Source: an uncultured Thermomicrobiaceae bacterium
GTDB taxonomy: Bacteria; Chloroflexota; Chloroflexia; Thermomicrobiales; Thermomicrobiaceae
DNA length: 64,000 nucleotides
Reading direction: 5' to 3'
Assembly (NCBI GenBank): GCA_938082375.1
Contig: CALKCJ010000001.1
Span: 1 to 64,000, forward strand
Shown: positions 18,012-25,545 of the stretch, piece after piece
Layout: every line of letters begins with the position of its first letter
Position numbering within the stretch: position 1 is the stretch's first letter
Notes under the pieces: model-generated
Told to the model about the DNA's origin: nothing
What the model saw: only the letters and a program-made list of their open reading frames with translations
The model's database searches: none
Translations under genes and position numbers: made by a program

Positions 18012-19000
18012 GATCCCTCTCCACTGAGGGACGCAGCGACTGCCAGTGAGATCCACAGTGCGCGGCCGAAGTCGAACACCTTTTGGTCGATGGTCGTCTT
18101 GGCTCGGAGTCGCAGCGTATCGTAGTCGTTGCGCTCGACCTGTCGCAAGATACGACGATAGGCATGTGCGGCAGTACGGATCCCGATTTGCGTTTCAAGG
18201 GGAAGGAGGTCGATGCCGTCAGCCGCCCGCTCGTAGTACGTATCAGCACGGATGATCTCGAACTGCATGAGCATCCGGAAGCGCTGATCAGGTCCGCGGC
18301 CAGCCGCCAGCAAACTGTACAAATGCTCAGGCAAGCAATTGAAGCGGCGCAGATCTTCGAGCGGCAGGTAGAGCCGACCCCTTCGTAGGTCCTCGCCGAC
18401 GTCGCGGATGATGTTCGTGAGCTGCATAGCGATGCCGAGATCACGAGCAGCCTGGAGTGCAGCCGAGGAGTTCACACCCAGCATGGGTGCCATCGCAAGC
18501 CCAACGGTCGACGCCACACAGTAGCAATAGCGTAGGAGCGCAGCGGAGTCAGTGATCGGCCGATGGTCGAGGTCGATGAAGAGTCCTTCCAGAAACTCAA
18601 TAAAGTAGCGGGGATCCAGCCGATACGACGCGATCAGGGCGGCAAGGTCGCTGCCAAGAGGTTCTCGCGGCGCAGCACCAGGGCGCACAGATCCGAACCA
18701 GCGACGCCAGGCCAGGAGTTCGGCCCGAACCTCGCTGTGCTGCGCTGCTGGAGCTTCGTCGACAAGGTCGTCGAGCGTACGGAAGAAGGTGTAGAGGACG
18801 GCAATTTGGTAACGAAGTGAAGGAGGGAGGAACAGGCTGGCGAAGGAGAAGGTGCGGGCATGAGTGCGCATGACGCGAGCATACCAGCGTATGGCACTGT
18901 CCTGGGTAAACACTGAATCTCCCGCGGTGCCCCGGATCGACCGACGGCGCCAGCGCAGCGTTGGGAACCCGAACCTCGCAAGCTGACCAGTGCGGGACAT
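18008..19000 (-). CDS. crtB: Phytoene/squalene synthase
   Basis: This enzyme condenses two geranylgeranyl diphosphates to phytoene, the first committed carotenoid step. The first aspartate-rich motif is TFFRTLDDLVDE and the second is TNIIRDVGEDLRRGRLYLP. I use ATG 19000, which follows AGGAG closely and gives 330 residues; an ATG at 18874 would remove an N-terminal extension. It is the promoter-proximal gene of the leftward operon crtB, hydrolase, glycosyltransferase, CruF-acyltransferase, crtI, ispH. It could in principle be a squalene-type synthase, but the operon argues for phytoene. Confidence 0.92.
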   Translation of the reverse strand: MSRTGQLARFGFPTLRWRRRSIRGTAGDSVFTQDSAIRWYARVMRTHARTFSFASLFLPPSLRYQIAVLYTFFRTLDDLVDEAPAAQHSEVRAELLAWRRWFGSVRPGAAPREPLGSDLAALIASYRLDPRYFIEFLEGLFIDLDHRPITDSAALLRYCYCVASTVGLAMAPMLGVNSSAALQAARDLGIAMQLTNIIRDVGEDLRRGRLYLPLEDLRRFNCLPEHLYSLLAAGRGPDQRFRMLMQFEIIRADTYYERAADGIDLLPLETQIGIRTAAHAYRRILRQVERNDYDTLRLRAKTTIDQKVFDFGRALWISLAVAASLSGEGS

Positions 19001-19054
19001 CACTCCTGACCTAACATTTGGTAAGTGCAACCAGCACCCCAATGCCACTGTCTT

Positions 19055-19068
19055 AAGCTTGCAAGCTT
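19055..19068. promoter_or_regulatory. 14-bp palindrome in the crt leader, possible operator
   Basis: AAGCTTGCAAGCTT is a perfect palindrome lying 54 bases upstream of the crtB start and about 20 bases downstream of the -10 below, where a repressor could block transcription. Confidence 0.4.
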
Positions 19069-19087
19069 CAGTCCTCCGTTGGTTCCC

Positions 19088-19117
19088 AGTATACCCGCAC
19101 CTATTCTCCGAAGGCAA
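19088..19117 (-). promoter_or_regulatory. Probable promoter of the carotenoid operon
   Basis: On the minus strand TTGCCT (19112-19117) and TATACT (19088-19093) are 18 bases apart. The leader to crtB would be about 80 bases and contains the palindrome at 19055-19068. Confidence 0.55.
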
Positions 19118-19168
19118 GACCGAGACGGGAATTCCCCGCTACGACTCAGCCCCGCCTACTCGACACGG

Positions 19169-19204
19169 AGGTGGAGGGGACATCGGTTTTACGCCCCTCC
19201 ACCT
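19169..19204 (-). terminator. Hairpin after tetR, before the crt operon
   Basis: AGGTGGAGGGG (19169-19179) pairs perfectly with CCCCTCCACCT (19194-19204) around a 14-base loop. It lies 53 bases beyond the tetR stop and would insulate the crt promoter. No T-tract is present. Confidence 0.6.
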
Positions 19205-19256
19205 TCAGCCTGCGTCCTAGCCAGACTGAGTGCTTTGGCCTGTTCGGTTGCGCGTG

Positions 19257-19835
19257 TTAGCCTTGCAGTCCGGACAACTGCAGCTTTAACGCCTCGTCGA
19301 CCAGCTCACTCGGATCACGATTCATAAGCCGCGCGGTGGCAAGAACTCCCTCAGCCGTCGACAACACCAGCGCTGCGGCCAAACGTTCGTTTCCAATGCG
19401 CGCTTCGCTCCGCTCGCGTGCCGCCACGATCATCGACTCGATCGGCTGGATCAGCGACTCGACCGCAAGCTGGGTCAAGCGCCGGGCATGCTCCTCGGAC
19501 ACCGCCGGAAAATCGGCCAGGAGCATCCGACCGAGATCGATCGGCGGATGCGTGACCAACCAGCGGAGCACTGCCCGGAGCTGCGCCTCAAGGTGCGGGC
19601 CCGCGTCGCGGATCGCTTGATTTAGCCCTTCGGCATGCGCCCGCAGCCCTCGCTCCGTTACCGTGACGTAGAGCTCTTCCTTCCCACCGGGGAAGTGATA
19701 GTACAACGACGCCTGGCGAATCCCCAGTTCCTGGGCGATGTCGCGCAGCGTCACCGCCTTGTACCCGCGCTCGGCGAACAACCGCTCCGCCACCGCATTG
19801 ACGCGCTCCCGCGCCGAACTCTGTGCGATTGCCAC
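19257..19835 (-). CDS. TetR-family regulator
   Basis: The 192-residue protein has a canonical TetR DNA-binding domain: VTLRDIAQELGIRQASLYYHF with GGKEELY after it. The C-terminal ligand domain is not diagnostic. The GTG start at 19835 follows AGGAGGAAG. It is divergent from an MFS transporter, and an 18-base element is repeated in both promoters (19897-19914 and 20013-20030), so the transporter is the most likely target. The crt operon lies downstream on the same strand but is separated by a hairpin. The ligand is unknown. Confidence 0.9.
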   Translation of the reverse strand: MAIAQSSARERVNAVAERLFAERGYKAVTLRDIAQELGIRQASLYYHFPGGKEELYVTVTERGLRAHAEGLNQAIRDAGPHLEAQLRAVLRWLVTHPPIDLGRMLLADFPAVSEEHARRLTQLAVESLIQPIESMIVAARERSEARIGNERLAAALVLSTAEGVLATARLMNRDPSELVDEALKLQLSGLQG

Positions 19836-19871
19836 GGCTTCCTCCTACCCTACGCCCCCACCTATATCCCG

Positions 19872-19900
19872 ATCATAGCGGAAAGTCCGGGTGTCGTCAA
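19872..19900 (-). promoter_or_regulatory. tetR promoter
   Basis: On the minus strand TTGACG (19895-19900) and TATGAT (19872-19877) have a 17-base spacer. The -35 overlaps the first copy of the repeated element TCAACTGGCCGTTTGGTC. Confidence 0.65.
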
Positions 19901-20030
19901 CTGGCCGTTTGGTCACGTCATTTCCGGTCCTCATTGCCGGTTCCGGTTGTACGGTCACGTCACGTTGCCTCGAACGACAGTCGAGCGGTCCCTCTTCATA
20001 CCGCACGTTCGCTCAACTGAGTGTTTGGTC
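19897..20030. repeat. Pair of 18-base direct repeats in a divergent promoter region
   Basis: TCAACTGGCCGTTTGGTC (19897-19914) and TCAACTGAGTGTTTGGTC (20013-20030) differ at three positions. Between them GGTCACGTCA occurs at 19911-19920 and again from about 19953. They are candidate operators shared by tetR and the MFS gene. Confidence 0.5.
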
Positions 20031-20053
20031 TATCGTACCACAGTCGTGACAAT
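20025..20053 (+). promoter_or_regulatory. Possible MFS transporter promoter
   Basis: TTGGTC (20025-20030) and GACAAT (20048-20053) are 17 bases apart, and the -35 lies in the second copy of the repeated element. Confidence 0.4.
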
Positions 20054-20129
20054 ACGGTTAGCGCCGTCGTCAACTCTCGTCGACTGCTCAACGCCCAGGT
20101 ATCATAGGCGCAGAGCAGCCCTGCTGCCC

Positions 20130-21425
20130 ATGACACAAGCTGAGGGTTACGTGCCCTCACGCCGACAGGGAGAGGCATTGAGTCGGAGACGGTTCGTGGC
20201 AGGGGAGACTCGTTCCGGGACGCTCATCCAGTCGCAAGTCGCAAGCGCCTGGACAAGCTGGATCGCCCGGCTGGTCGTGTTCGTTGCCTTCTTCGACCTC
20301 TTCGTCCAGTATCCGCTCGCCGCTCCATACGCCGAGTCGTTGGGTGCGAGCCCTGGCCTTGCTGGCCTGGTCGTCGCGAGCTACTCCATCGCGAACCTAG
20401 TCGGCAATATCGGCGCTGGCCCACTGCTCGACCGCTTTGGTCGCATCGGGCCGTTGCTGGCTAGCTTGATCGCGACCGTTGTCGCCCTCACGGCCTACAC
20501 CGTGGTCACCAGCGCCTTGCAGTTACTCGCCATACGTGTCCTGCACGGGTTGGCGGTCGCGACGCTCGCACCTGGTGCCTTCGCGTTGATTGGCGACATC
20601 GCGCCGCCCGAGCAGCGCGCCCGAGCGATGGGTATCAACGGCACGCTGATCGCCGTCGCGGCGGTGGTGGCGCCCCCACTCGCAGGCATCGTCCAGGATC
20701 GCGCTGGCTACGCACCGGTCTTTCTCGCTGACGCCGCGCTGATGGCGCTGGCGGCCGTCGTCGTTGTCATGAGTCTCCGGCTCTTACCGAGCTGGAGACC
20801 GCCCCGGTCTCCTGACACCGAGTCCTTCTCCAGTAGACGATATCTTCGCTTAGCCCGTCGGCCGCGGCTGAGACTGGCCTATGTCGCGATTCTCGCTTTT
20901 GCTCTGAGTTTAGGGCTCCTGGTCACCCATCTGCCGCTAGCGCTGGTGGCAGACGGGAGGAGCGCCGCGCTGCGCGGCTTCGCCTTCAGTATCTACGCTG
21001 TCGTGGCTGCAGCGGTCATGGTGAGCCCGTTGAGCCGCGCCAGCGACCGGCACGGCCGCCTGACACCGATCGGAGGCGGGCTCCTATTTGTTGGTCTCGG
21101 CTTGATCATCCTCGCGCTGAGCCTTGCGCGCTCGCCATTAGCGCTGGGGATGGGGATCTTCGGGTTGGGCTTCGGCTTACTGTTCCCGTCGACGAGCGCC
21201 CTGGTGGTCGAGGCGAGCGCGCCTGAAGAGCGAGGCTCGGCCTTCGCTCTCTTCTACGCGCTCTACTCGGTTGGGGTCATCCTTGGCGCACTGCTGAGCG
21301 GGTTTCTGGCCGAGGCGGCCGGAACAAGCTCTGGCCTGCCTTTCCTGGTCAGCGGCCTGCTCGCTGTCACCGCGGGTGGCGCCGTCGCGCGGAACCAATT
21401 CCACCCTCCTCGACGTGAGGCCTAG
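20130..21425 (+). CDS. MFS transporter (12-TM type)
   Basis: The protein (about 431 residues) shows regularly spaced hydrophobic segments and the MFS loop motif as GPLLDRFGRIGPL, repeated weakly as SRASDRHGRL in the second half. This fits a 12-TM single-component efflux or uptake permease. The start is uncertain. I use ATG 20130; TTG 20178 has a better ribosome-binding site (GGGAGAGG) and would remove 16 residues. It diverges from tetR, and its last four bases overlap the convergent marR gene. The substrate is unknown. Control by one or both flanking regulators is likely. Confidence 0.85.
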   Translation: MTQAEGYVPSRRQGEALSRRRFVAGETRSGTLIQSQVASAWTSWIARLVVFVAFFDLFVQYPLAAPYAESLGASPGLAGLVVASYSIANLVGNIGAGPLLDRFGRIGPLLASLIATVVALTAYTVVTSALQLLAIRVLHGLAVATLAPGAFALIGDIAPPEQRARAMGINGTLIAVAAVVAPPLAGIVQDRAGYAPVFLADAALMALAAVVVVMSLRLLPSWRPPRSPDTESFSSRRYLRLARRPRLRLAYVAILAFALSLGLLVTHLPLALVADGRSAALRGFAFSIYAVVAAAVMVSPLSRASDRHGRLTPIGGGLLFVGLGLIILALSLARSPLALGMGIFGLGFGLLFPSTSALVVEASAPEERGSAFALFYALYSVGVILGALLSGFLAEAAGTSSGLPFLVSGLLAVTAGGAVARNQFHPPRREA

Positions 21426-21916
21426 CGACCGCGTTTCGGCCCGAGTTCCAGCCGCGGGCGGCCGACCAGTTGAGTCGAAAGCGCGCCCACGAGTAATCGG
21501 AGGCCACGCGCAACGTCAGCGCGCTCAGCCTCACTCAGACGCTCTAGGGCTCGAGAGAGGTGGGGCAAAAGAGTCATCTGACGGGTGATCAGCTCTTTCC
21601 CGCCTGCTGTTGCACGAACCACCGTGACCCGGCGATCTCGCTGGTCGCGCTCGCGAACCAGCATACCACGCGCCTCTAGTCGATCCAGGATGCCGGTCAT
21701 TGTGGGGTTCGACACCCCGATCTGTCTGGCGAGATCGGACACTCGCATTGGCCCCGCGGCGACCAGCAACTGGAGCGTGACGTGCTGGCGTGGCGGCAGC
21801 TCTTCCCCTCCCTGGTGGGTGATAGCCGCAAGGAGTTGCAGTGAGATGCAAAGGGTGAAGACGTCCTGCACGAGGTCTGCTGACCCCGCCGGCTCCCCGG
21901 GATACTCGGCAAGCAT
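21422..21916 (-). CDS. MarR-family regulator
   Basis: This 164-residue winged-helix protein has the MarR helices MRVSDLARQIGVSNPTMTGILDRLE followed by the wing sequence RDQRDRRVTVV. It runs convergently into the MFS gene with a 4-base overlap of the two stops, a tight packing that leaves no room for a terminator. It may control the transporter or an unlinked target. A TATAGT-like -10 is visible at 21968-21973 on the minus strand, with no convincing -35. The ligand is unknown. Confidence 0.88.
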   Translation of the reverse strand: MLAEYPGEPAGSADLVQDVFTLCISLQLLAAITHQGGEELPPRQHVTLQLLVAAGPMRVSDLARQIGVSNPTMTGILDRLEARGMLVRERDQRDRRVTVVRATAGGKELITRQMTLLPHLSRALERLSEAERADVARGLRLLVGALSTQLVGRPRLELGPKRGR

Positions 21917-22294
21917 CGCTCGGTCTACCCCCCGTGGTGATCGCGAGCGTGATCCTCATTGGCGCCAACTATAAGCGTGTGCACCAGGGCGACACCGTAC
22001 CGCCAGCCCACTCAGCCTGGTAAATTCTTCCTATCCACTCAGTCGTGGTTTCGTGTGCCCCCCTTCCTCCCACCAGCGGCGCCGTCCGTCGCTATGCGAC
22101 CCGTGCCTTGATCCGGCTTCACTCCCCATCCAGCGCACCTGTGTGCAGCGGAACCGGCTCGTGCTAGTCTTGCAGGATGGCAATCCGACTCGTCCTGGAG
22201 TCGGGCACTGGCGATAGCGTCGGAGAGCGCGGAATCGAGGACGAATGCGCGCGCCGTGCCGGCGAGAAGTCAATAAGTCGCGAAGGAGGAAACC

Positions 22295-22948
22295 ATGTCG
22301 CAACATCCGACGCTGAAGGGAACGCGCCGCTCAGTCATCGGCAAGCAGGTCAAGCGCTTGCGGCGCGAGGGACTGACACCGGGGGTCATCTATGGCCCGG
22401 TCGTCGGTGCTCCGTTGCCGGTTAGTGTCGAGGCGCAAGAGTTCGAGCGAGTCTATCAGCGTGCTGGCTCGACGACACTGGTCGATCTGAAGGTGAACGG
22501 GCTCACGTACCCTGTCTTCATTCGAGAGGTCGAGCGACACCCGGTGAGCAACCAGCTCTTGAACGTCGAGTTCTATGCTCCGGATCTTCGGAGGCCGGTC
22601 ACGGCCCTTGTACCGATCGTCACCATTGGTGAAGTGCCAGCCGGCATCGATGGGGTCGTAACCTACGCGAAGCCCGAGATTGAAGTGCGCACGCTGCCGG
22701 AACGGATTCCCCACCAGCTCGAGGTCGACCTCGGTCTCCTGAGCCCGGAACGACTTGCTGTCTATGCTGGTGACCTGCTCCTACCCGAGGGGGTGGAATT
22801 GGTTACGCCAGCGGAGGATGTGGTACTCGTCGTCGAGGCCACAATGGTTGCCGAGGAAGTGACGCCGCCTGAGCACGTGCTAGCGGAGGAGATCGGTGAC
22901 CGGCCTGCTGCCGTGGAAGAGGGTGCGAGCCCTGTGGAAGAGGAATGA
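22295..22948 (+). CDS. rplY: 50S ribosomal protein L25 (Ctc type)
   Basis: The 217-residue protein matches the long (Ctc/TL5) form of L25, which binds 5S rRNA through its N-terminal beta-barrel and has a second C-terminal domain. Typical segments are GKQVKRLRREGLTPGVIYG near the N-terminus and YAKPEIEVRTLPERIPHQLEVD in the linker. The C-terminal tail is acidic. AAGGAGGAAA directly precedes the ATG. It stands alone, with a convergent small gene 22 bases after its stop. The upstream gap (21917-22294) shows no further gene. Confidence 0.95.
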   Translation: MSQHPTLKGTRRSVIGKQVKRLRREGLTPGVIYGPVVGAPLPVSVEAQEFERVYQRAGSTTLVDLKVNGLTYPVFIREVERHPVSNQLLNVEFYAPDLRRPVTALVPIVTIGEVPAGIDGVVTYAKPEIEVRTLPERIPHQLEVDLGLLSPERLAVYAGDLLLPEGVELVTPAEDVVLVVEATMVAEEVTPPEHVLAEEIGDRPAAVEEGASPVEEE

Positions 22949-22970
22949 CCGGACAGTCGATCCACCGTGC

Positions 22971-23429
22971 TTACTCGGCAAGGCGACGCAATGACGGGAG
23001 CCGGGCCCACTCCCAGCGAGTTAGGATTCGATACATGAGCAAGGCTCCCGCCACCCCCGCCAGGCCGAGGCCGATTTGGCGTGCTGCCGAACCGCGTGGT
23101 GACGCTTCCAACACGGGCATGCTCCAGGTGCTGGTCTGGTGAACAACGACACGGCGGGCGGGGGTGGCTACACGAACGTGCACTTCCGTGTAGGTGAATT
23201 CTGCCTCCGAGAACATAGCGTGCGCTTCGTGTTGCTGTCTCAGTCGACGTTTCGCATCCCAAGCGCGCCGCGCGAACCGGAGCAACTCAGGCGAGAACTC
23301 AGCGGCCGTCGCGGCTAGCGCCTGGACTGCGGGGTGAAGCCCTCGCTCTCGATAGATCCCCCGAGCTGCATCTCGGACTCGAGGAAAGGCAGGTCGGCTC
23401 GCGACGACAGGCAGGCGAGACTCAGCCAT
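22971..23429 (-). CDS. Hypothetical protein with one C-terminal membrane segment
   Basis: I do not recognise the family. The 152-residue protein is basic and alanine/arginine-rich, with one likely membrane segment near the C-terminus (QIGLGLAGVAGALLMYRIL) followed by a short basic tail. GAGGAGG precedes the ATG at 23429, which supports this start over one seven codons earlier. It ends close to the convergent rplY. The next gene upstream on the same strand, encoding a CpXC-domain protein, stops 39 bases before it, so the two are probably co-transcribed. Confidence 0.65.
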   Translation of the reverse strand: MAESRLPVVASRPAFPRVRDAARGIYRERGLHPAVQALAATAAEFSPELLRFARRAWDAKRRLRQQHEAHAMFSEAEFTYTEVHVRVATPARRVVVHQTSTWSMPVLEASPRGSAARQIGLGLAGVAGALLMYRILTRWEWARLPSLRRLAE

Positions 23430-23468
23430 TCGTCCTCCTCGGTTTCTCACAGCCCAACCAGCGACCGC

Positions 23469-23993
23469 TCAGACCTTCCGCACCACTTCGGTTCCCGGGC
23501 CTTCTACTCCTTCACCTGAAGCATCGCCAACCGGTGTCTGGCGGCGTGCTTCCCACTCCCTCCGAGCAGCAGCGACCGCTTCCTGCCCGCCAAGGTACTT
23601 CTCGATCATCTCGTCGAAACCGAACACGACATCGACGCGCACATCATACGTCGCATACTTCAAGACCAGATCCTCGTAGCGCGCCCAGTACCACTCTTCC
23701 CCACCACCGGCTTTGATCTCCCATGCCGGACGCACCTGCACGACGAGCTTGCGTTCGGGATCGTAGTAGTCGAAGATCGTCTCGATCTCACGTGGCTTCT
23801 GACACAGGGGACACGCAGTCCGGTGCATCGTCTTCAGCAGAATTCCGAGTCGAGCATCCGGATGAGTCACCACATTGACGCGTCGTACCACCGGAGCACT
23901 CCACGACGCATTGCACGGTACGCACCGCATCTCGATCTCGGTGAATTCTGTTATGATCTCCGGCGTAGTCTCGCCCCTCGCGCCATCAGCCAT
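23469..23993 (-). CDS. CpXC-domain protein
   Basis: The 174-residue protein has two cysteine pairs, MRCVPCNASW and ACPLCQKPRE, separated by about 40 residues. With the following IFDYYDPERKLVVQVRP this resembles the CpXC domain, a presumed zinc-binding module of unknown function. The C-terminal third is charged and probably helical. AGGAG lies upstream of the ATG at 23993; the frame stays open further upstream without start signals. It heads a short leftward unit with the single-TM protein. A plausible promoter lies at 24099-24126. Confidence 0.75.
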   Translation of the reverse strand: MADGARGETTPEIITEFTEIEMRCVPCNASWSAPVVRRVNVVTHPDARLGILLKTMHRTACPLCQKPREIETIFDYYDPERKLVVQVRPAWEIKAGGGEEWYWARYEDLVLKYATYDVRVDVVFGFDEMIEKYLGGQEAVAAARREWEARRQTPVGDASGEGVEGPGTEVVRKV

Positions 23994-24098
23994 ACGGGCT
24001 CCTTCACATTGTCCAAGCTTCTCCCGGAACCACCCATTCCCTGCTTTCATCTGCCGGGATGAAGCACACCACGACTGATCGCTCGCTCTTCGCATATC

Positions 24099-24126
24099 AT
24101 TGTAGCGTTTAGCGTCGTCCTGTCTC
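24099..24126 (-). promoter_or_regulatory. Possible promoter of the CpXC gene
   Basis: On the minus strand TACAAT (24099-24104) follows GAGACA (24121-24126) with a 16-base spacer. The -10 is good and the -35 weak. Confidence 0.4.
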
Positions 24127-24143
24127 GGGTGGCTGTCCTGGTA

Positions 24144-24214
24144 GGAGAGCAGCAGCGCCACTAAAGCGGCGCAGCGAGGCCTTAGCGGCCTGTCGCGACC
24201 GTTCCGTGCTCTCC
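24144..24214 (+). other. Nested inverted repeats, possible structured RNA leader
   Basis: An outer 8-bp perfect stem GGAGAGCA/TGCTCTCC (24144-24151 with 24207-24214) encloses two hairpins: GCGCC/GGCGC (24155-24159 with 24168-24172) and AGGCC/GGCCT (24177-24181 with 24187-24191). It lies 55 bases before the small gene at 24270 and could be its leader or an independent RNA. Confidence 0.4.
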
Positions 24215-24269
24215 CGCTAGAGTGAAGCCAGATTCTCCTTTGAAGAGAAGAGAGCGAAGGGGACCACCG

Positions 24270-24518
24270 ATGGACGGCACGCACAAAGCGATCATGCATG
24301 CGTTCCGCGTGCGAGGCTTTCGTCCCGCATACGAATCCTCAGCGATCGCCATTTTGGCGCACCCCGATTACCCGGGTACCGAGGTCAGAGTCGGTACGGT
24401 CTATGTGGTGCTCGAACGCGACGGACAGGAGATCTACCGCGCCCGTCACGACGAGTTCGACATCGCTGAGGCTCTACGGCGGCTGCCCGCCGCTATCTCC
24501 TCGGCCACCAAAGCATAA
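24270..24518 (+). CDS. Small hypothetical protein (82 aa)
   Basis: No family is recognised. The ATG at 24270 follows GAAGGGGACC. The predicted protein is soluble, with a central segment of alternating hydrophobic residues (TEVRVGTVYVVLERDGQEIYRARH) that looks like beta strands and an alanine-rich helical end. An alternative upstream frame extension of 16 codons is lysine/arginine-rich and lacks a ribosome-binding site. It lies between the CpXC gene (divergent) and the trmO-like gene (same strand, about 155 bases later). The gap 24519-24674 shows nothing else. Confidence 0.5.
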   Translation: MDGTHKAIMHAFRVRGFRPAYESSAIAILAHPDYPGTEVRVGTVYVVLERDGQEIYRARHDEFDIAEALRRLPAAISSATKA

Positions 24519-24674
24519 TTGCTTCGGTACACGTGCGGTAGGGATTCGAGTATGTCACCCGAGCAGTGGGCAGAGTACGGTCGAGAGACCTGGTAGCCAT
24601 CCACGTCCGGCTGGCTCTGGGTGACGAGAACACCTCGATGGCCACGTCGGTGCTGTCGGTAGGAGAGTGTGGCT

Positions 24675-25493
24675 GTGTCGCTCTTGGAGCGGTATGACGT
24701 CTATCCTATTGGGGTTGTCCACTCGCGGATCGCTGACCGGCGGATGATGCCGGCCCAGGGAGTTACGGCTGAGATCGAGGTCTTCCCAGAGTTCCAGGAT
24801 GGCCTATTGAGGATGGAGGAGAACTCGCACATCTGGGTGATCGGCTGGTTGCACGAAGGCGATCGCCACCGGTTGCAGCTTGTCCGGCCGGAGTACGAGC
24901 CGACCCGGCGTCGGCGTGGCGTCTTCGGCTTACGCTCGGTCGCGCGGCCCAACCCGCTCTCGCTGAGCGCCTGCCGGCTTCTGGCCGTCGAGGGCAACCG
25001 CCTTGTCGTCGATCCACTGGAGCTGATCGATGGGACTCCAGTGCTCGACATCAAACGCTACTCCGTGAGCTGGGACTGCATCTTCTCGGCCCGCAGCTCG
25101 CGCGACCGCTACCTCATCGACTTGACCGCCCCTGAACGACTGGCCGAGTTCGAGCGCGAAGCCGCCAACTTTCACGGCGAGCGATGCGCGTGGGTGGTCG
25201 CTGGTGCGCGGTTGATCCAGCACCTCTACGAACTCTGGGGCGTGCGTCCGAAGGATGACGAGCTCGTCCTTACCGTTGGCCTCGATCCAGAGCTGTTTCA
25301 CCTCGTCGACACGCTGCAAGCGCTCACCGGCGCGACGCTCGGTACGGGCCGCCTCTGGGCTCGCCCAGGCAAGTTCGTGGCCTTCGAGTATGGCGAGCGG
25401 CACCTGGCCTTAGCGCCGACTCGATTGCCCGCAGATCTGGACGAGATCAGAAAGCGACCGATCACCGAACTGTTCACGCCAGTCGAGGACTGA
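24675..25493 (+). CDS. TrmO-type tRNA methyltransferase fused to degenerate FmdE-like domain
   Basis: Residues about 5-135 match TrmO (YaeB/TsaA), the SAM-dependent methyltransferase that methylates t6A37 in tRNAs. Motifs are PIGVVHSRI, RRRRGVFGLRSVARPNPLSLS and DGTPVLDIKRY. The remainder (about 155-250) resembles FmdE: NFHGERCAW, a central LVDTLQALTGATLGTGRL, then KFVAFEYGER. Most FmdE metal-ligand cysteines are missing; only the first histidine and one cysteine remain. GTG 24675 is preferred because AGGAG (24661-24665) is well spaced; GTG 24669 is the alternative. The role of the second domain is unknown; it may bind substrate or another protein. Confidence 0.8.
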   Translation: MSLLERYDVYPIGVVHSRIADRRMMPAQGVTAEIEVFPEFQDGLLRMEENSHIWVIGWLHEGDRHRLQLVRPEYEPTRRRRGVFGLRSVARPNPLSLSACRLLAVEGNRLVVDPLELIDGTPVLDIKRYSVSWDCIFSARSSRDRYLIDLTAPERLAEFEREAANFHGERCAWVVAGARLIQHLYELWGVRPKDDELVLTVGLDPELFHLVDTLQALTGATLGTGRLWARPGKFVAFEYGERHLALAPTRLPADLDEIRKRPITELFTPVED

Positions 25494-25545
25494 CAGCCGC
25501 ACGCGGTGTCGCTCGCCGAAGCGCGGGAGAGAAGCACTCGGGTGT

